Of a DNA stretch of 64,000 bases, positions 26,591 through 37,540 are shown one piece after another. The DNA comes from Aradus depressus. Lineage: Eukaryota; Arthropoda; Insecta; Hemiptera; Aradidae. The notes under the pieces were generated by a model. The model made no database searches. It was given only the letters and a program-made list of their open reading frames with translations, and was not told the origin of the DNA. The position numbers and the translations under genes are program-made. The stretch is taken from NCBI GenBank assembly GCA_963662175.1, contig OY759219.1, positions 27,384,908 through 27,448,907 of the forward strand. The letters run 5' to 3'. The stretch's first letter is position 1. Each line of letters starts with the position of its first letter.

Positions 26591-27363
26591 ACCATCCACT
26601 AACAGAAATATTATCAGGTTCCGTTAGACGGTCGTCCAACATAAATAGTTAACGATACGCTCGTTTATTGATTAAACTTTCTTATCGTAGCCATCCCATT
26701 CCTGTATGCTTTGATTATCTTTCGAAGAATATTTATATTTCTGTGGCGGCTGTACCGTCTCATCATAAATATGAATATATATTTTCTATCTTGATAGCAA
26801 CATATTAAATACATAGATGATGTGGCCATTACAAGAAGACTTTCTTTTACAAATAACTCACTCTCTTTATTTAGATTTAACCTTGTTTTGGTTTAGCTGC
26901 AAAAAAAACATATCGTTCTGTTTTCTTTTTAAAAAAATGCGTTTTCATATTAGCTAGCGTGCTGTAACTAGAGACCCCGACGATGTTGGGCACGCGATCA
27001 TCCGTAGGTCAACGGGTTGGCTGAGAGATGGCTCAAGGTCTCCAAGTGTCAGGCGACGGAGCATTGGACTGAGGGCTCCTTTACACCAGGAAAGCTCGTG
27101 AGATTACTTGAGGTTCATCGGTCGAGTGTCTGCGGTATGGCACTCCGGATGACAGCAGACTCATCATCTCCACTGGAGCCGCCTCCTATCCGCAGCAATA
27201 TCTCCGGCATTTCCGTCCACCCACGGTGATGGATCCGTTCGCATCTCTTCTTCCAGGAGGACTTGGTGGTCCGCAGAAAGGTTCTCTGTCTTCATTGGCT
27301 GCCCCAAGTTAGTCTATAGCTAACCAGCAGAAACAGACGTACCGCGGTAAAAAAAAGTGATTT
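26591..27363. other. MITE fragment and unassigned GC-richer stretch
   Basis: 26817-26860 (ATGATGTGGCCATTACAAGA) is one end of the hairpin MITE. The part 26965-27310 is clearly richer in G and C than its surroundings and holds a 70-codon plus-strand frame (27017-27229). I recognise no domain; it may be a decayed LINE ORF. Confidence 0.35.
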
Positions 27364-27606
27364 GGCAATTATATTACAGGACTTTCTTATTCCAACCACG
27401 CTTACAGATCACTCTCTCTCTCTCCCCATCCCCCTTCTGAAAGTCATTTCATGCAGGTATTACTGGGTATAAAAGTAATGAGTTGGCGTCAGCGGTATTT
27501 TACTTAATTTGAGAGTGACTTCTTTATACTCAGTAATACCAGTATGAAATAATTTTGAAAAGGGGGAGGGGAGAGAGAGGGTGGTTGGTATAAGAATGTC
27601 CTGAAA
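27364..27606. mobile_element. Hairpin MITE copy
   Basis: Arms: TTACAGGACTTTCTTATTCC, AACCACGCTTACAGATCACT on the left; GGTGGTTGGTATAAGAATGT then CCTGAAA on the right. A second inner inverted pair is visible: GGTATTACTGGGTATAAAAG against CTTTATACTCAGTAATACC. CT- and AG-rich tracts pair across the centre. Confidence 0.75.
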
Positions 27607-27649
27607 TTTTCCTCTTATTTTTTATAATTTATCATGAAAACTACCAATA

Positions 27650-27820
27650 ATAGTTAGTTATTGTGATTCATGCCCGGGCTTAAACTACAAGGTCATATCG
27701 CCAAGTTCTATCGTCTCTCTGGCCCACCGATTCCTACTATGGGAGTCCTAAATTTTTATTAACCTAGGGTAGGAGTCTTTAACGAGTATCTGACATCGTA
27801 CAGGCTCAGGATCATCGCTT
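27650..27820 (-). mobile_element. SINE-1 3' fragment, CTAA tail
   Basis: The minus strand reads GATCCTGAGCCTGTACGATG, CCTAGGTTAATAAAAATTTA and AAGCCCGGGCATGAATCACA, ending ATAACTAACT. The tRNA head and part of the body are missing. Confidence 0.7.
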
Positions 27821-28389
27821 ACGCTGACATAGAACGACCGAGAAATATTCCACGAAATGTTCAAGTATAAAAGACAGTGGATGGTTATAAAGTGAGACGA
27901 GAAGTGTGGATGAAGGAGGCTGTGGCTTCTTGAAGAACGCCGACCCAACAGTCGACAATTACACGTCGACGTAGACTGTTAATTGATTGTCAATGGCCAA
28001 CTCGTAAAATTGAAGGCAGACGCAATAAAACTTCTCCAAATGACTGTTGGGTTTTAGCTCCTTCAGTTGAGACAATTACAGTTCAGTTCTCTTCACACCA
28101 ATTGGGAATCAATTTTCATCCTTCCTAGAGACGCAACCATCCGTTTTATTAGTTTTTAAAAGTTTTAAACATTTTTCATTATCTGGATAACGGTGGCAAA
28201 AAGTTCTGGTCAAAAGGGAAAAGCGTTTTCCTCTCTTCATGTCGAACATCTCATGAGAAGAGCTTTAAGTACATCAAGAGCTACTCAGAATCTAGAGTAT
28301 CAAAATATTTCATTCATAGAAAAGTAGAAACCCAATTGCCTAAGAAATTTGAGACGCAGATCTTGAAAAAATAATTTGAAACTTTTTTA
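27821..28389. other. Unassigned sequence
   Basis: No recognised repeat. TGACTGTTGGGTTTTAGCTC at 28040 resembles the word at 29527 (CTGTTGGGTTTTGGCC), a faint hint of related ends, but no LTR can be defined. Confidence 0.3.
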
Positions 28390-28402
28390 TACCCATATAA
28401 CG

Positions 28403-28726
28403 GTAGAGGGCGCCGGTAGCTCAGTGGTATGCGTGCTTGTCATCTGGGCTCAAGAACGTGGGTTCGAAACCCGACCGAGGCTCTTAGTTTATTTTATCTG
28501 GGAGGTAAAATAAACTTAAGCACGCCGTCTTTCGGATGGGACGTTAAGCGATGGTCCCCCAGGTACTCCTTAAAGACCCCTGCCCTACGTGAATAAAAAT
28601 TTAGGGTAGGCAACATTTAGGACTCCCACAGGGGAGTCATGTCCACCAGAGTGACGAAAGAGCGCTCTGGTAGTAGGCGATATGACCTCGTAGTTAAAGC
28701 CCGGGCATGAGTCATAAAACCTAATC
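28403..28726 (+). mobile_element. SINE-1 (CCTAA tail) with 13-bp duplication
   Basis: Perfect A box TAGCTCAGTGG and B box GGTTCGAAACC. The tail is ATAAAACCTAATC. It is flanked by TACCCATATAACG at 28390-28402 and 28727-28739, a perfect 13-bp duplication. A deletion of about 17 bp removes GAGCCTGTACGATGT from the body. One of the youngest copies. Confidence 0.92.
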
Positions 28727-28789
28727 TACCCATATAACGAAGTACTGTAATATAAATTTCACATTTAAAGATCCCTTGAACAAGTAATG

Positions 28790-29100
28790 AACTTGAAACT
28801 TGAGATCAAGATGTCACATGTGCTTATTGAGATATTTCTGGGCCTAAGTACATTTTACAAGATACCTATTACATTTATTGCATACAAAAATCTCATCTTA
28901 TGTGCAATACATTTTACGAAAGCCGCCCGGTTTACGTGATACTTGCTGAAAACCTTTTCAAAATGACGTCTCGAAACACATTTTTTTAGAGATTACTTGA
29001 TTTACGCGAAAACGGTTAGTCCTATCGATAAATTTTCACTTACCAAAGTGTACAAATAACATTTTGTAAGAGATAGTTTAAATCAAATTGTAACGCGTGG
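28790..29100 (+). repeat. Rep-B block
   Basis: TCACATGTGCTTATTGAGAT, CATTTTACAAGATACCTATT and GCGAAAACGGTTAGTCCTAT followed by CGATAAATTTTCACTTACC match Rep-B, partly in the reverse sense. A MITE right end follows at 29125-29170 (GGAGTGATCTGTAAAAACGT). Confidence 0.5.
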
Positions 29101-29529
29101 CAACGAATTATATATACTCTTAGGTGACAGGGAGTGATCTGTAAAAACGTGGTAGGTTTAAAAAAGTTGGCCACCTAATTTTTCCATTAGAATTTTAGTG
29201 TACGGCTAAACCATTGCAATACATCACAAAGTGACTGCCACATACGGTACGATCAAAGAGTACAATTAGGGTGATCTCTAATTATCTCTAAATTAGCATC
29301 GCTTCCAGTTGCATTGATTAGAGAGTGATAGATATTCAGTTGCATTGAACTAAATAATTGTACCAATTAATGTTGCATTGAATTACACTTTTTGGTAATA
29401 CGGCTGCGTCGATAAACACCTTGCAATAACAACAAGGGAACAAAGACAACCTGATGTCTACATTGAAAAAAAGTTCGGAAACATGGGTGTTGGAGCCCTT
29501 TCATTATATTTTCGTAGCGACACCTGTTG

Positions 29530-29900
29530 GGTTTTGGCCAAACTAATTACGTTAGTTTTGGCTACCTGACCGCTAGAGAGTGCCCATCTCTCTAGCTACT
29601 ATCTTTGCCTCCCTCTATTACCACCTTGTTCCACCAGCTTCCAAGCGAGCAGGTTTATTTTGTTACCAGTGTTTTCTAGTTTCCATAAAGTGTTTTTGCT
29701 TCCTGCTTCCCCAGAAGTTTCACCCACATTTCAGTCCTTGCAGATCAGGTAAGTAAATTATACGACTGTGTTAGGGACCATTGGCCGATGTTTTTCTTTT
29801 CAGTCGAGTGAGCACCCTGACCTGCTGGGGACTTTTGGATCTACACACCCGCCTGTGGTAAGTTCATTTAAGTTTCCTTTTCCTATATACAGTCCACTCT
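29530..29900 (+). other. Possible spliced leader region with consensus splice sites
   Basis: CAGATCAG|GTAAGTAAAT is a strong donor at 29748/29749. TGTTTTTCTTTTCAG|TCGAG is a strong acceptor at 29803/29804, giving a 55-bp intron. The next 54 bp end in CTGTG|GTAAGTTCAT, another donor at 29857/29858. Upstream is balanced, CT-rich sequence unlike the AT-rich surroundings. This fits the 5' exons of a host gene or the leader of a retroelement. No matching coding exon is visible downstream; a LINE relic follows at 30.1 kb. Confidence 0.3.
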
Positions 29901-30109
29901 TTTTTACCAGAAGTTGATTTATGGTTCACCATAAATTCGCCTCCTCAACCTTGTCCTATACCATTAGGCGGGGCCACATTTTAGAACCCCCCCCCCCTTT
30001 TTTTTTGGCGTAGACAATGGGAATAATTTGGGTTCTATTTACTAGTAGGAATTTTCATTTATTACTGGTTTTATAATGGGTATAAGTAAGTAGCAGCATA
30101 GTCACGATC

Positions 30110-30427
30110 CTCAGACGGCCGAACGACCTGCGCTTACTTTCCAAACGTCCGGGCAAGACTTGAGTCTGTTTGGATGAAGCTGGGACGGGCCAGATACTAT
30201 CGGGTCATGGGGATTTCAACTTTTCAAGAAGAAGGACAACCCGAACTGCTCGTGCGGCGGCGTTGACTGAAGAACACGTAGTTCTCGAATGCCCGCTGTA
30301 CGACGAGTTGATACACCAGACAGGATCGTACCTGGGACTGAACCCTCGCAAGCGGATGAGTGAGGTTGATTACCCAGAGTTCAGTCGATTCATCGCCTCC
30401 TGGTGGAGGGTAAAGAAGGCAGTATAA
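30110..30427 (+). pseudogene. LINE C-terminal relic with zinc-knuckle remnant
   Basis: The frame ending at 30427 includes EEHVVLECPLYDELIHQTGS and FSRFIASWWRVKKAV. Cys residues lie in another frame (NCSCGG at about 30240-30262), so two compensating shifts break the original motif C-x-C ... H-x4-C. The EHVVLECPLYDE pattern is typical of the end of LINEs with a C-terminal CCHC after the RNase H or RT domain. Clade not certain. Confidence 0.55.
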
Positions 30428-30627
30428 CGTGGTTCTGGGGATGACATGGTCCACCTGCGACTGTCCATGGCGCAACGCAGCCAAAAAGCAAAGATGCCCT
30501 GGTCCCGAGCTGTTTCGGGAAAACCGGCCGTAACACCATGGATATAGTTTAAATAATTACAAATCATAAAAGACCTATTTCCCCTATACGCGGCGGACGG
30601 CTGGTGTGTTGTCTGGTACACCCGGAA

Positions 30628-30631
<4 letters not shown>

Positions 30632-30685
<54 letters not shown>
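30632..30685. repeat. (TA)n microsatellite
   Basis: An uninterrupted run of about 27 TA units. It follows AACAAAA about 200 bp after the LINE relic and might be the simple-repeat tail of that element. A second (TA)n run is at 31575-31617. Confidence 0.9.
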
Positions 30686-30688
<3 letters not shown>

Positions 30689-31571
30689 AGCGGTCTATGT
30701 AACCCTACATGGATGTATGAGAGTAGAGGGGAGTATTACTGCCGACTAGACCACGCCTACTAGAGATGCATAGGGGTTATCCGTATTGCATTTTTTTTCT
30801 GTCAATAAAATTAAATAATGTTGATGATTGGCCTGCATAAAAATATTGATGTAAACCTGTGATGTCATGAAGTTGTATAAAAAAAAAATATGTTAATGGT
30901 TTTAAAAGAAAAAAAATTGAAAAGGCACTGTAACATGTGACCAATGAAATGTCGACATGATATAAGGAGGCCATGTTTTCTAGGCATGGTAAGAAAAGAG
31001 GGTTGTTCGTTGTGAGAGTGTCAGTGGGGAGGTGCTTAGAGGAGTGACATACTAATAAAAATGTGTTTAGTGAACGAGTGATATGCCTGAGGACCCGGAA
31101 GCACAGCTAAAGACTATCACGTTATGATCGATGGTCATGTGATGACGAGACATTGAACGAGAGTACGAAAGTCGAGAGAACAGAACATGATATAATTCAA
31201 GGGATAAACCCCAGGAGTCAGAAGGCAACGCGATGGACATACCTGCAATCTATTTTCGCAAATGAAACAACAACTGGATCATCTTGCCATCAGTTGGAAT
31301 ATTTCAAGCCTGTATGTGTGGTAAATCTATGTGTGTACACCATGTAACTAACTCCAAATTTTTTTATAAAAAAAAAAATGGATAAAAAAGGAAATTTTAA
31401 GATATAAAATAAACTAATTTAAAAAAATGTAATTTATTGTTCATTGTTTCTTTTAATGTTATAGCAACCATTTAATTTCATCTTTTTTATTATGAATTTA
31501 TGAATGTAACTTCGTTTTATAGTATCTTTTTCTTTTCGCGATTGAGAAAATCAAAAGGTAAAAACGACGTT

Positions 31572-31574
<3 letters not shown>

Positions 31575-31617
<43 letters not shown>
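31575..31617. repeat. (AT)n microsatellite
   Basis: About 21 AT units after AAAACGACGTTACA. The surrounding 31350-31690 is A/T-rich without other features. Confidence 0.9.
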
Positions 31618-31622
<5 letters not shown>

Positions 31623-31695
31623 TAAAAAGGAATATTAAAAAAATGAATATTTTAAAATAAATAAATATTAATTTTATCATATTTATATAATAGTA

Positions 31696-31890
31696 TTCTT
31701 TTTGAGCGGATCATGGACGCACAGGTCCAAGGAGCCAGATCATGAAGAAGAAAATGGCTTAAATGGACTGACCAGGCTAAGAAGGATGTAGCACCATGTT
31801 GTCAACTGGGGACGGGTGGCGCACGACAGATCGCGGTGGAGGTGGTTGATGCGGGATGGCGTCTAAGGATCTTCAAGGTCCGTTGCCAAC
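31696..31890 (+). pseudogene. Probable LINE C-terminal relic
   Basis: A conceptual frame gives RRRKWLKWTDQAKKDVA, and after a shift GDGWRTTDRGGGG. R-x-R-x-W-x-D ... D-x-x-x-WR-x-x-x-D is the layout of LINE C-termini, but the sequence is badly decayed, so the call is weak. Confidence 0.3.
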
Positions 31891-33440
31891 GAAGTAAGAG
31901 TATAGAATTGCATATATGCACAAAAGATGGGAGGAACAGAGTACTTACCTACATAAACTTAAACTAAAGTTTACTAAAGTACAGCTGACATTTGCCTAAC
32001 GAGAGAGCGTTACAGGTCATATTTCTCTGTGCCGTATACATCCTGTCGTTACAGACAATAACGTAATTGGTTTTGATAACAGGATAAAACTTTTTGTTCA
32101 GGGGATGCATGAAGATTATAAATCAATTAGAAATGAATGAAAGTGAATGGGGAGTGTGTAAGTATGATAACGTGATGACGTAACGTTGTACACGTCATTC
32201 AAATCTAATCATATGAGCTTAGGGAGAGCCATGAACAGTTGCGTCGTTTCATCAACGTCACAACTTGAAATTCTTGTATCAGTAAGCTTAACGCTAAAAC
32301 GTGCAATTCGCTCAAGCGCATCTTCCATATAAGGAAATCGTCGGTGAATCATCGGCAATGTTCTTCACCAGCGCGAAATAAATAAAGTTTTCTCTCCCCG
32401 CAATATATAAAAATAGGTTTGTTATGCAGGTCGGTCATTGGGACCACATTATTTATTATTATTGTTATTTAAATAAAGTGTAGATTATTAATTTCACATT
32501 ATTCGAAGCAAAATTAAGCAATCCCGTTTTACCCATCAATTACTTACTGAATTATGCATGAACCATCAATTTCATTGGAGCTATCATTTTAATGAATATT
32601 ATTCTTCTCAAAGAAAAATTAACCACGTTCGTGTCATAAATTATTATCATTTTGTTAAGATATCAAATCCGTTACCTACTAATTCTGTGTCTTGTTAAAT
32701 CCCTCACGTCTTAAAACCGTTAGAAGTAGCAAAAATTATGCCCGGAGGAGGCATATGTTTTTTTTTTTTTTTTTTTTTTTTTTTTCAATGCCCTGATGCA
32801 CTCTTAAACGCATCCCTAATCGCTAAGGTTAACTAAGGTTGAAAATAACGGAATTCAAAGACGGGCGAGTATCAGAAAGGTTGAAGTTCATAAGTTCATT
32901 TCCGAACTTTTAAAGCCTTTTGAGAAACATGATTTGAATTTTAAAAGGCGGGGAACTTTTTCTCTTAATTATACAAAAGAAAGAAACGGTCTCCTAATGA
33001 GATTACTTTTCTTTATTCTTAAATTTGAGACTTATCACAAAAGTTATTGTGAGTTTTAAAATTAAATTATTTCTTTTCAAGATTGGAAGAGGCCCCCCTC
33101 CTCAGAAAGAAATTCGAATGACAAAGATAAAATCGGAGTTTTCGTGTAGTTAAAATTCATAGGAATCAAATATTTTAATGATATCAGTACATTTTCTCTC
33201 GCTTATCCGAATCAGTTTTTTTTTTTTGTTTAAACTATTTTATTATGAACATTGTTCTAGAAGGAACAAAAAAGTAATAACAATAATAAATAGTTCGTTA
33301 TAGACAATTGAACATCCAATGATAAAACATTACATATACAAAAAAATAAAATCGTAGAAAAAACAACAACATTTATTGATGTATTTCTATAAATAAAAGA
33401 AGAATTTCAAAAAATAATATAACAATAAAATAAATTTTGA
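31891..33440. other. Mostly unassigned AT-rich sequence with a Rep-A end
   Basis: 32335-32400 is a Rep-A terminus (AAATCGTCGGTGAATCATCG, then TTCTTCACCAGCGCGAAATA). 32757-32785 is a poly-T run. Nothing else in the stretch resembles a gene or a repeat found elsewhere in the window. Confidence 0.45.
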
Positions 33441-33454
33441 CTTGAATTTTTATT

Positions 33455-33735
33455 TCTTGAATCAACATGTATTATCGGTCGAGCATATGTTACTGTATTG
33501 TCGCCGTTACTTAGCCGTGAGAACTCGTTATAAACTTCCCTCCTCCCTGCCATTATTTTTAGAAAATTCTCCCAAAACCCTCACCAAACTCTTGAAATTT
33601 CTCAAACACATCGGAGTCATAAACCGACTTTAACCACTTTGAGCATTGACACCTGACCAAAAGATCGTCGTACCGGGCAGTCATGACCCTTTGCGGTTGA
33701 AATGCCCTCCAAAAACGAAGAAAAAAAAAAACATG
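33455..33735 (+). pseudogene. LINE C-terminus, 3' UTR and poly-A (same type as 44645-45470)
   Basis: The frame HVLSVEHMLLYCRRYLAVRT ... KLLKFLKHIGVINRL stop (33631) has the SVEHxLxxC motif of RNase H-bearing LINE C-termini. The 3' UTR ends GTCATGACCCTTTGCGGTTG, AAATGCCCTCCAAAAACGAA and a 12-A run. The element at 44645-45470 ends CCATGACCCTCATGGTCGAA, ATGCCTTAAAGG and poly-A, so the two belong to one family. Everything upstream is missing. Confidence 0.6.
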
Positions 33736-33792
33736 TATTATCTTTTGTCTTTTGTATCATATTATTATATGTTTTTTTAATATTATTTAATA

Positions 33793-34142
33793 GGTTAGGT
33801 TAGGTTAGGTTTTATGACTCATGCCCGGGCTTTAACTACGAGGTCATACCGCCTACTACCAGAGCGCTCTTTCGTCATTCTGGTGGACATGAGCCCGACT
33901 CTACTGTGGGAGTCCTAAATTTTGCCTATCCTAAATTTTTATTCACTTGGGCAGGGGTCTTTAAGGAGTACCTGACATCGTACAGGCTCGGGACCATCGC
34001 TTAACGTCCCATCCGAAGGACGGCGTGCTTAAGTTTATTTTACCTCCCAGATAAAATAAACTAAGGGCCTCGGTCGGGTTTCGAACCCACAACCTTGAGC
34101 TCAGAAGACAAGCACGCATACCACTGAGCTACCGGCGCCCTC
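33793..34142 (-). mobile_element. SINE-1 (CCTAA tail), full length with 12-bp duplication
   Basis: On the minus strand the element ends AAAACCTAACCTAACCTAAC, four CCTAA-type units, the longest tail in the window. It is flanked by TATTATTTAATA at 33781-33792 and 34143-34154. The A box and B box (GGTTCGAAACC) are perfect. Confidence 0.93.
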
Positions 34143-34154
34143 TATTATTTAATA

Positions 34155-34976
34155 TATTTTTATATATTATTTTATATACCATTGACAACAGGGGCAGCAC
34201 CTCCAGCTGGAGCCACTCCAAATGTATTTTTTCTTATCTAAATATTGTTTTTTGTATTTTTTTTTACATATTCTCTTTTATTTATATAGTAGATACTTTT
34301 ATTTATTTTTTTCTTCATAATTAAGCTGTTAATTTTATGTTTTTTCATGTTATTCTTTTGTATATCTATATATTATTAATTTCTAGTTTTCTCCAATGTA
34401 GCACTATTTTATTTATTTCATTTTACAAAATATTGATACTATTTCTCATTGTTCGGCCAAAGGGAACGGGAGATCAGAAGCATTGGCGTAGCTAGCAAAA
34501 TTCTCTGGGGGGCCTGAAAGGGCCGGGGGGGGGGGGGGGGGGGTAATTAAACTTAATAATTAACACTCAGGTACAATACACAAGATATTAGTATGTTATA
34601 ACAAAATAATCAACAGAAATTTAAATCAACAATTAAAATTTTCTTCAGTCTAGTCATCCAGTCTTATACAATAAATAGTAGTAAGTATCCTAAATTAAAT
34701 AACCCTTAATTTTCAGCAAATCGGTCCAACACTTTTTCAGCTGAAATTTATTTTTTATTATTTCAGCTATTCTCATTCAGTATTACAGTATTCTCATTCA
34801 GCATGATAGCACTAAATGTACTCTAAAAAACAATTATTTTCACATTTTATGGCTTTAACATTGCACCGCCTTGCGGAGTTTTTGGGGAAGATTTTTTAAT
34901 TGCCGAACGTTTTGTTGTGACACGCACGACGATGCGTTCGGTAAACTCTCATACTTCTAAATAAAATAAAATGACA
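34155..34976. other. T-rich sequence with a 19-G run
   Basis: The G run is at 34525-34543, preceded by TTGGCGTAGCTAGCAAAA (compare 3364). A CTCCAGCTGGAG palindrome is at 34202-34213, after GGGGCAGCAC. The T-rich part 34220-34440 might be a LINE 3' UTR. No coding remnant is seen. Confidence 0.35.
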
Positions 34977-35226
34977 TATAAAACACTTTTTTGAACACTT
35001 ATATTGTCTAATTCCACAAACATATACCTAATGTGTACCGGTTTCGGCTTACGCCATCGTCAGCACAAGGTTCAACAGTAATTGAGATATTTGCCAGGCA
35101 TACATATTTATATTAACCTAAGAGTACCTGAGGTGAAAGGGTACCCTTCCTCTGGTAAAACCAGGATGTGGAACTCTCTATGTTTGTGGAATTAGACAAT
35201 ATAAGTGTTCAAAAAAGTGTTTTATC
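34977..35226. mobile_element. Family HH TIR element, short copy
   Basis: The outer 47 bp are inverted: ATAAAACACTTTTTTGAACA, CTTATATTGTCTAATTCCAC, AAACATA on the left and their complement at 35180-35226. The terminal word ATATTGTCTAATTCCAC matches 4451. The interior (130 bp) contains the best hammerhead-like motif on the minus strand. Not coding. Confidence 0.75.
35032..35067 (-). ncRNA. Hammerhead-like motif, best-formed copy
   Basis: On the minus strand from 35067: stem I UGUG (35067-35064) with CACA (35035-35032), four pairs; core CUGACGA (35063-35057); extra U (35056); stem II GGC/GCC with GUAA loop (35055-35046); GAAA (35045-35042); loopless stem III ACCGGU (35042-35037); A at 35036 in the cleavage position. 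All invariant hammerhead bases are present. The extra U before stem II is the only departure, and the other copies share it. Confidence 0.45.
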
Positions 35227-35493
35227 TATCATTTTATTTTATTTATTAGAATTTCCACTATATCAACATTTTTTTTTTGTCTTTATAATGTTGGTCGCAA
35301 CTGTTACCATGACGCAACAACCAGCTACCAAGAGGACTTCATTGAATGTGGATGACTTGATTGGCGTGACAGAGGAAGGCCACCCAGCGGTAGCTTCTCA
35401 GGGCGAAATTTAAAACAATGAATATTATGGTTATTATCAATGAATGGGGATTTTATGATTTTGTTTCAAGAAGTGGGGGGTTGCAATTTGGGA
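35227..35493 (+). other. Open frame of unknown origin
   Basis: The frame 35168-35413 starts in the TIR and continues TMTQQPATKRTSLNVDDLIG then VTEEGHPAVASQGEI and a stop. The last 45 residues look protein-like and lie in non-repeat sequence, but no family comes to mind. Confidence 0.2.
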
Positions 35494-36290
35494 TTATAAT
35501 AAGTCACGGTTCCATCTCCTCTTCAATCTCCTGGGAGGATTGTGTGGCAAGTGTGGTGAAGAAAGTGAGTGGATGTATTGATTTGGGTGTGAATGCAATT
35601 TGTTGTGGAAACGTCTGTAAAGGTCCTGAATTGTGTCGTGTACTGTGTTTATCATGAGGTCATTGTGAAGTGTTCTGTTACTTACGTACGGTGGGCATTG
35701 TGTAATGAGTCTCATGTTTTTGACTGGAAAACCTGGATACGTTTCAGGTTAGATATTTTAGCCGAACCGTAGATTTATGAGCCATACATCCAGAGTGACT
35801 TTAGTAGAAACGTGTATCAGTTACGCTTTTGTGTTAAGGGTAATTTTGAATGTCTGTGCAGAAGAGAATAAAGCATTTTAAATCGTTTGTTTAGTGTATT
35901 ACGTATGAGGCTGGTATGAGGGTTCCATGTCAGTCGTCTGCACCAGAATAAGTCCCAAATATCTTACTGTGTTAGTCTGAGGGAGGGGCTTGTTGTTGAT
36001 AAAAACGGCGGGACATGTATCTCGTCTTAATGTAAATGTTATATGTCGTGATTTGTTCGTGTTGAGTTTAATTTTCCAAATGTTGCACCAGTTCGCAATT
36101 TCAGTAACATGGTGTTGTAATGTGAACGAGGCATGTATGGAAGATTCAGCAGCAGCTAAGATGGCAGTCTATATCAACATAGAACGCAACAAATGTATTC
36201 TCATACTTCGCCGATTGGCAGCATTCGTTCGAGTCCAAACTTTAAGAAAGAGTAATTTGAATCCGAATAAAGTTTGACTGGGAACTGAAG
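35494..36290 (-). pseudogene. Jockey-family ORF2 relic (end of RT domain to C-terminus)
   Basis: Conceptual reading from the 3' side: a broken YVDD-like catalytic box near 36165-36175 (TATGTTGAT, then a frame loss), TEIANWCNIWKIKLNTNKS, VRYLGLIL, then by frameshift WNPHT, and finally CPPYVSNRTLHNDLMINTVH ... NPPRRLKRRWNRDLL stop at 35494. Order and spacing match the intact ORF2 at 18072-20768 (residues about 669-898). At least four frame breaks. The endonuclease part is missing. Confidence 0.65.
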
Positions 36291-36435
36291 CTTTCTGTAT
36301 CCTTGTCTTGACTGTAATGTTTGTCTGAGGTGGAGTTGTTATATATTATAATTTTATTTAAATTGGGTACATTAGATCGCACTTTTCTGGGGAGGGCACC
36401 GGGCATTCTGGGGAGGGGGGGGGGGGGGGCTTTGG

Positions 36436-37198
36436 ATAAGAGCGAAAACTTAATTCATTAATTCGTTCTGGGGAAGTACACCGTAAGATGTTTCCGAAAA
36501 GACGTTTCACCGATAAAATTTTTTTAAAACACTTGATATTCTATTGCCCTGTCTGTGCTCTATAAATAATTCATATTATTTATTATACAATTATAGTAAT
36601 ATACTGGGATCTTATTGGCTATTGGCTTGATTAAACATTTACTGATACCTAAATATAAAGCTAGCAACTGATAAGGTTTTGTTATAGGTGATAAAATAAA
36701 GTGGATGGGGTGTAATAACTATGAAAATCCATAAAATTTGTATTTAGTGACTCAATTTGTATTTTGTGAGCACTTAACGTGATTACAAAATTTATTGTTC
36801 ATAATATCGAATAATTATCCGTTAATGAATTATCCTTTTCATCTCCAGCTATACGAAATAGAGGGGGATGTTTATGTAATCGATCAGAAATTCGATGTTG
36901 TATTCACCGGAATTTCGTCGATATGATACCAAAAAAAAAATTGTTGTATCACCGGTTTTGTACTTCCCCAGCAAGAAATAATCAATTACGTTTTCGCTCT
37001 CTCTCCAAAGCCAATCGACCGTTTGGGCTAAAACGCAATATTTCAGTTACATAGTGCCTTCTGAATAATATTATTAAATCCGTCGATACATCGCCAGTTA
37101 TTAGGCTATTTAACAGAACCTTCCCTTCAACCGATATCGCAGAATATTAAGAGGTGTCATCGTTATGAGATTTTGAATTTAAATATAAAATTTCATTT
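36436..37198. repeat. Rep-A, two opposed parts
   Basis: Left part ends in reverse orientation (TTAATTCATTAATTCGTTCT, GGGGAAGTACACC at about 36450-36482). The right part restarts at 36958 (TACTTCCCCAGCAAGAAATA) and reads to the SINE at 37199. A G run at 36415-36429 precedes it. Confidence 0.6.
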
Positions 37199-37540
37199 GA
37201 CGGCGCCGGTAGCTCAGTGGTATGCATGCTTGTCTTCAGAGCTCAAGAACGTGGGTTCGAAACCCGACCGAGGCCCTTAGTTTATTTTATCTGAGAGGAA
37301 AAATAAAATTAAGCACGCCATCCTTCGGATGGGACGTTAAGCTATGGTCCCGAGCCTGTACGATGTCAGGTACTCGTTAAAGACCCCGACTCTAGGTGAA
37401 TAAAAATTTAGGGTAGGTAAAATTGAGGACTCTTATAGTAAAGTCGGGCGCAAGTTCATCAGAGTGACGAAGGAACGCTCTGGTAGTAAGGGATATGATT
37501 TCGTAGTTAAAGCCCGGGCATGAGTCATAAAACCTAACCT
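37199..37540 (+). mobile_element. SINE-1 (CCTAA tail) inside Rep-A
   Basis: Full length, A box TAGCTCAGTGG, B box GGTTCGAAACC, tail ATAAAACCTAACCT. Flanked by AAAATTTCATTT (37187-37198) and AAAATTTAATTT (37541-37552), a 12-bp duplication with one mismatch. Rep-A continues on the far side. Confidence 0.88.

Noticed and set aside
29530..30050. LTR retrotransposon end
   Set aside because: TGTTGG at 29528 could open an LTR and GGGGCCAC lies at 29971, but no second LTR, clear primer-binding site or polyprotein is visible.
33793..33815. Interstitial telomere array (TAGGTTAGG repeat)
   Set aside because: Only about four units, exactly at the SINE-1 3' end and inside its target duplication; it is a SINE tail.
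35990..36277. 95-residue plus-strand frame as a gene
   Set aside because: It lies antisense to the Jockey relic at 35494-36290, whose conserved motifs read on the minus strand.
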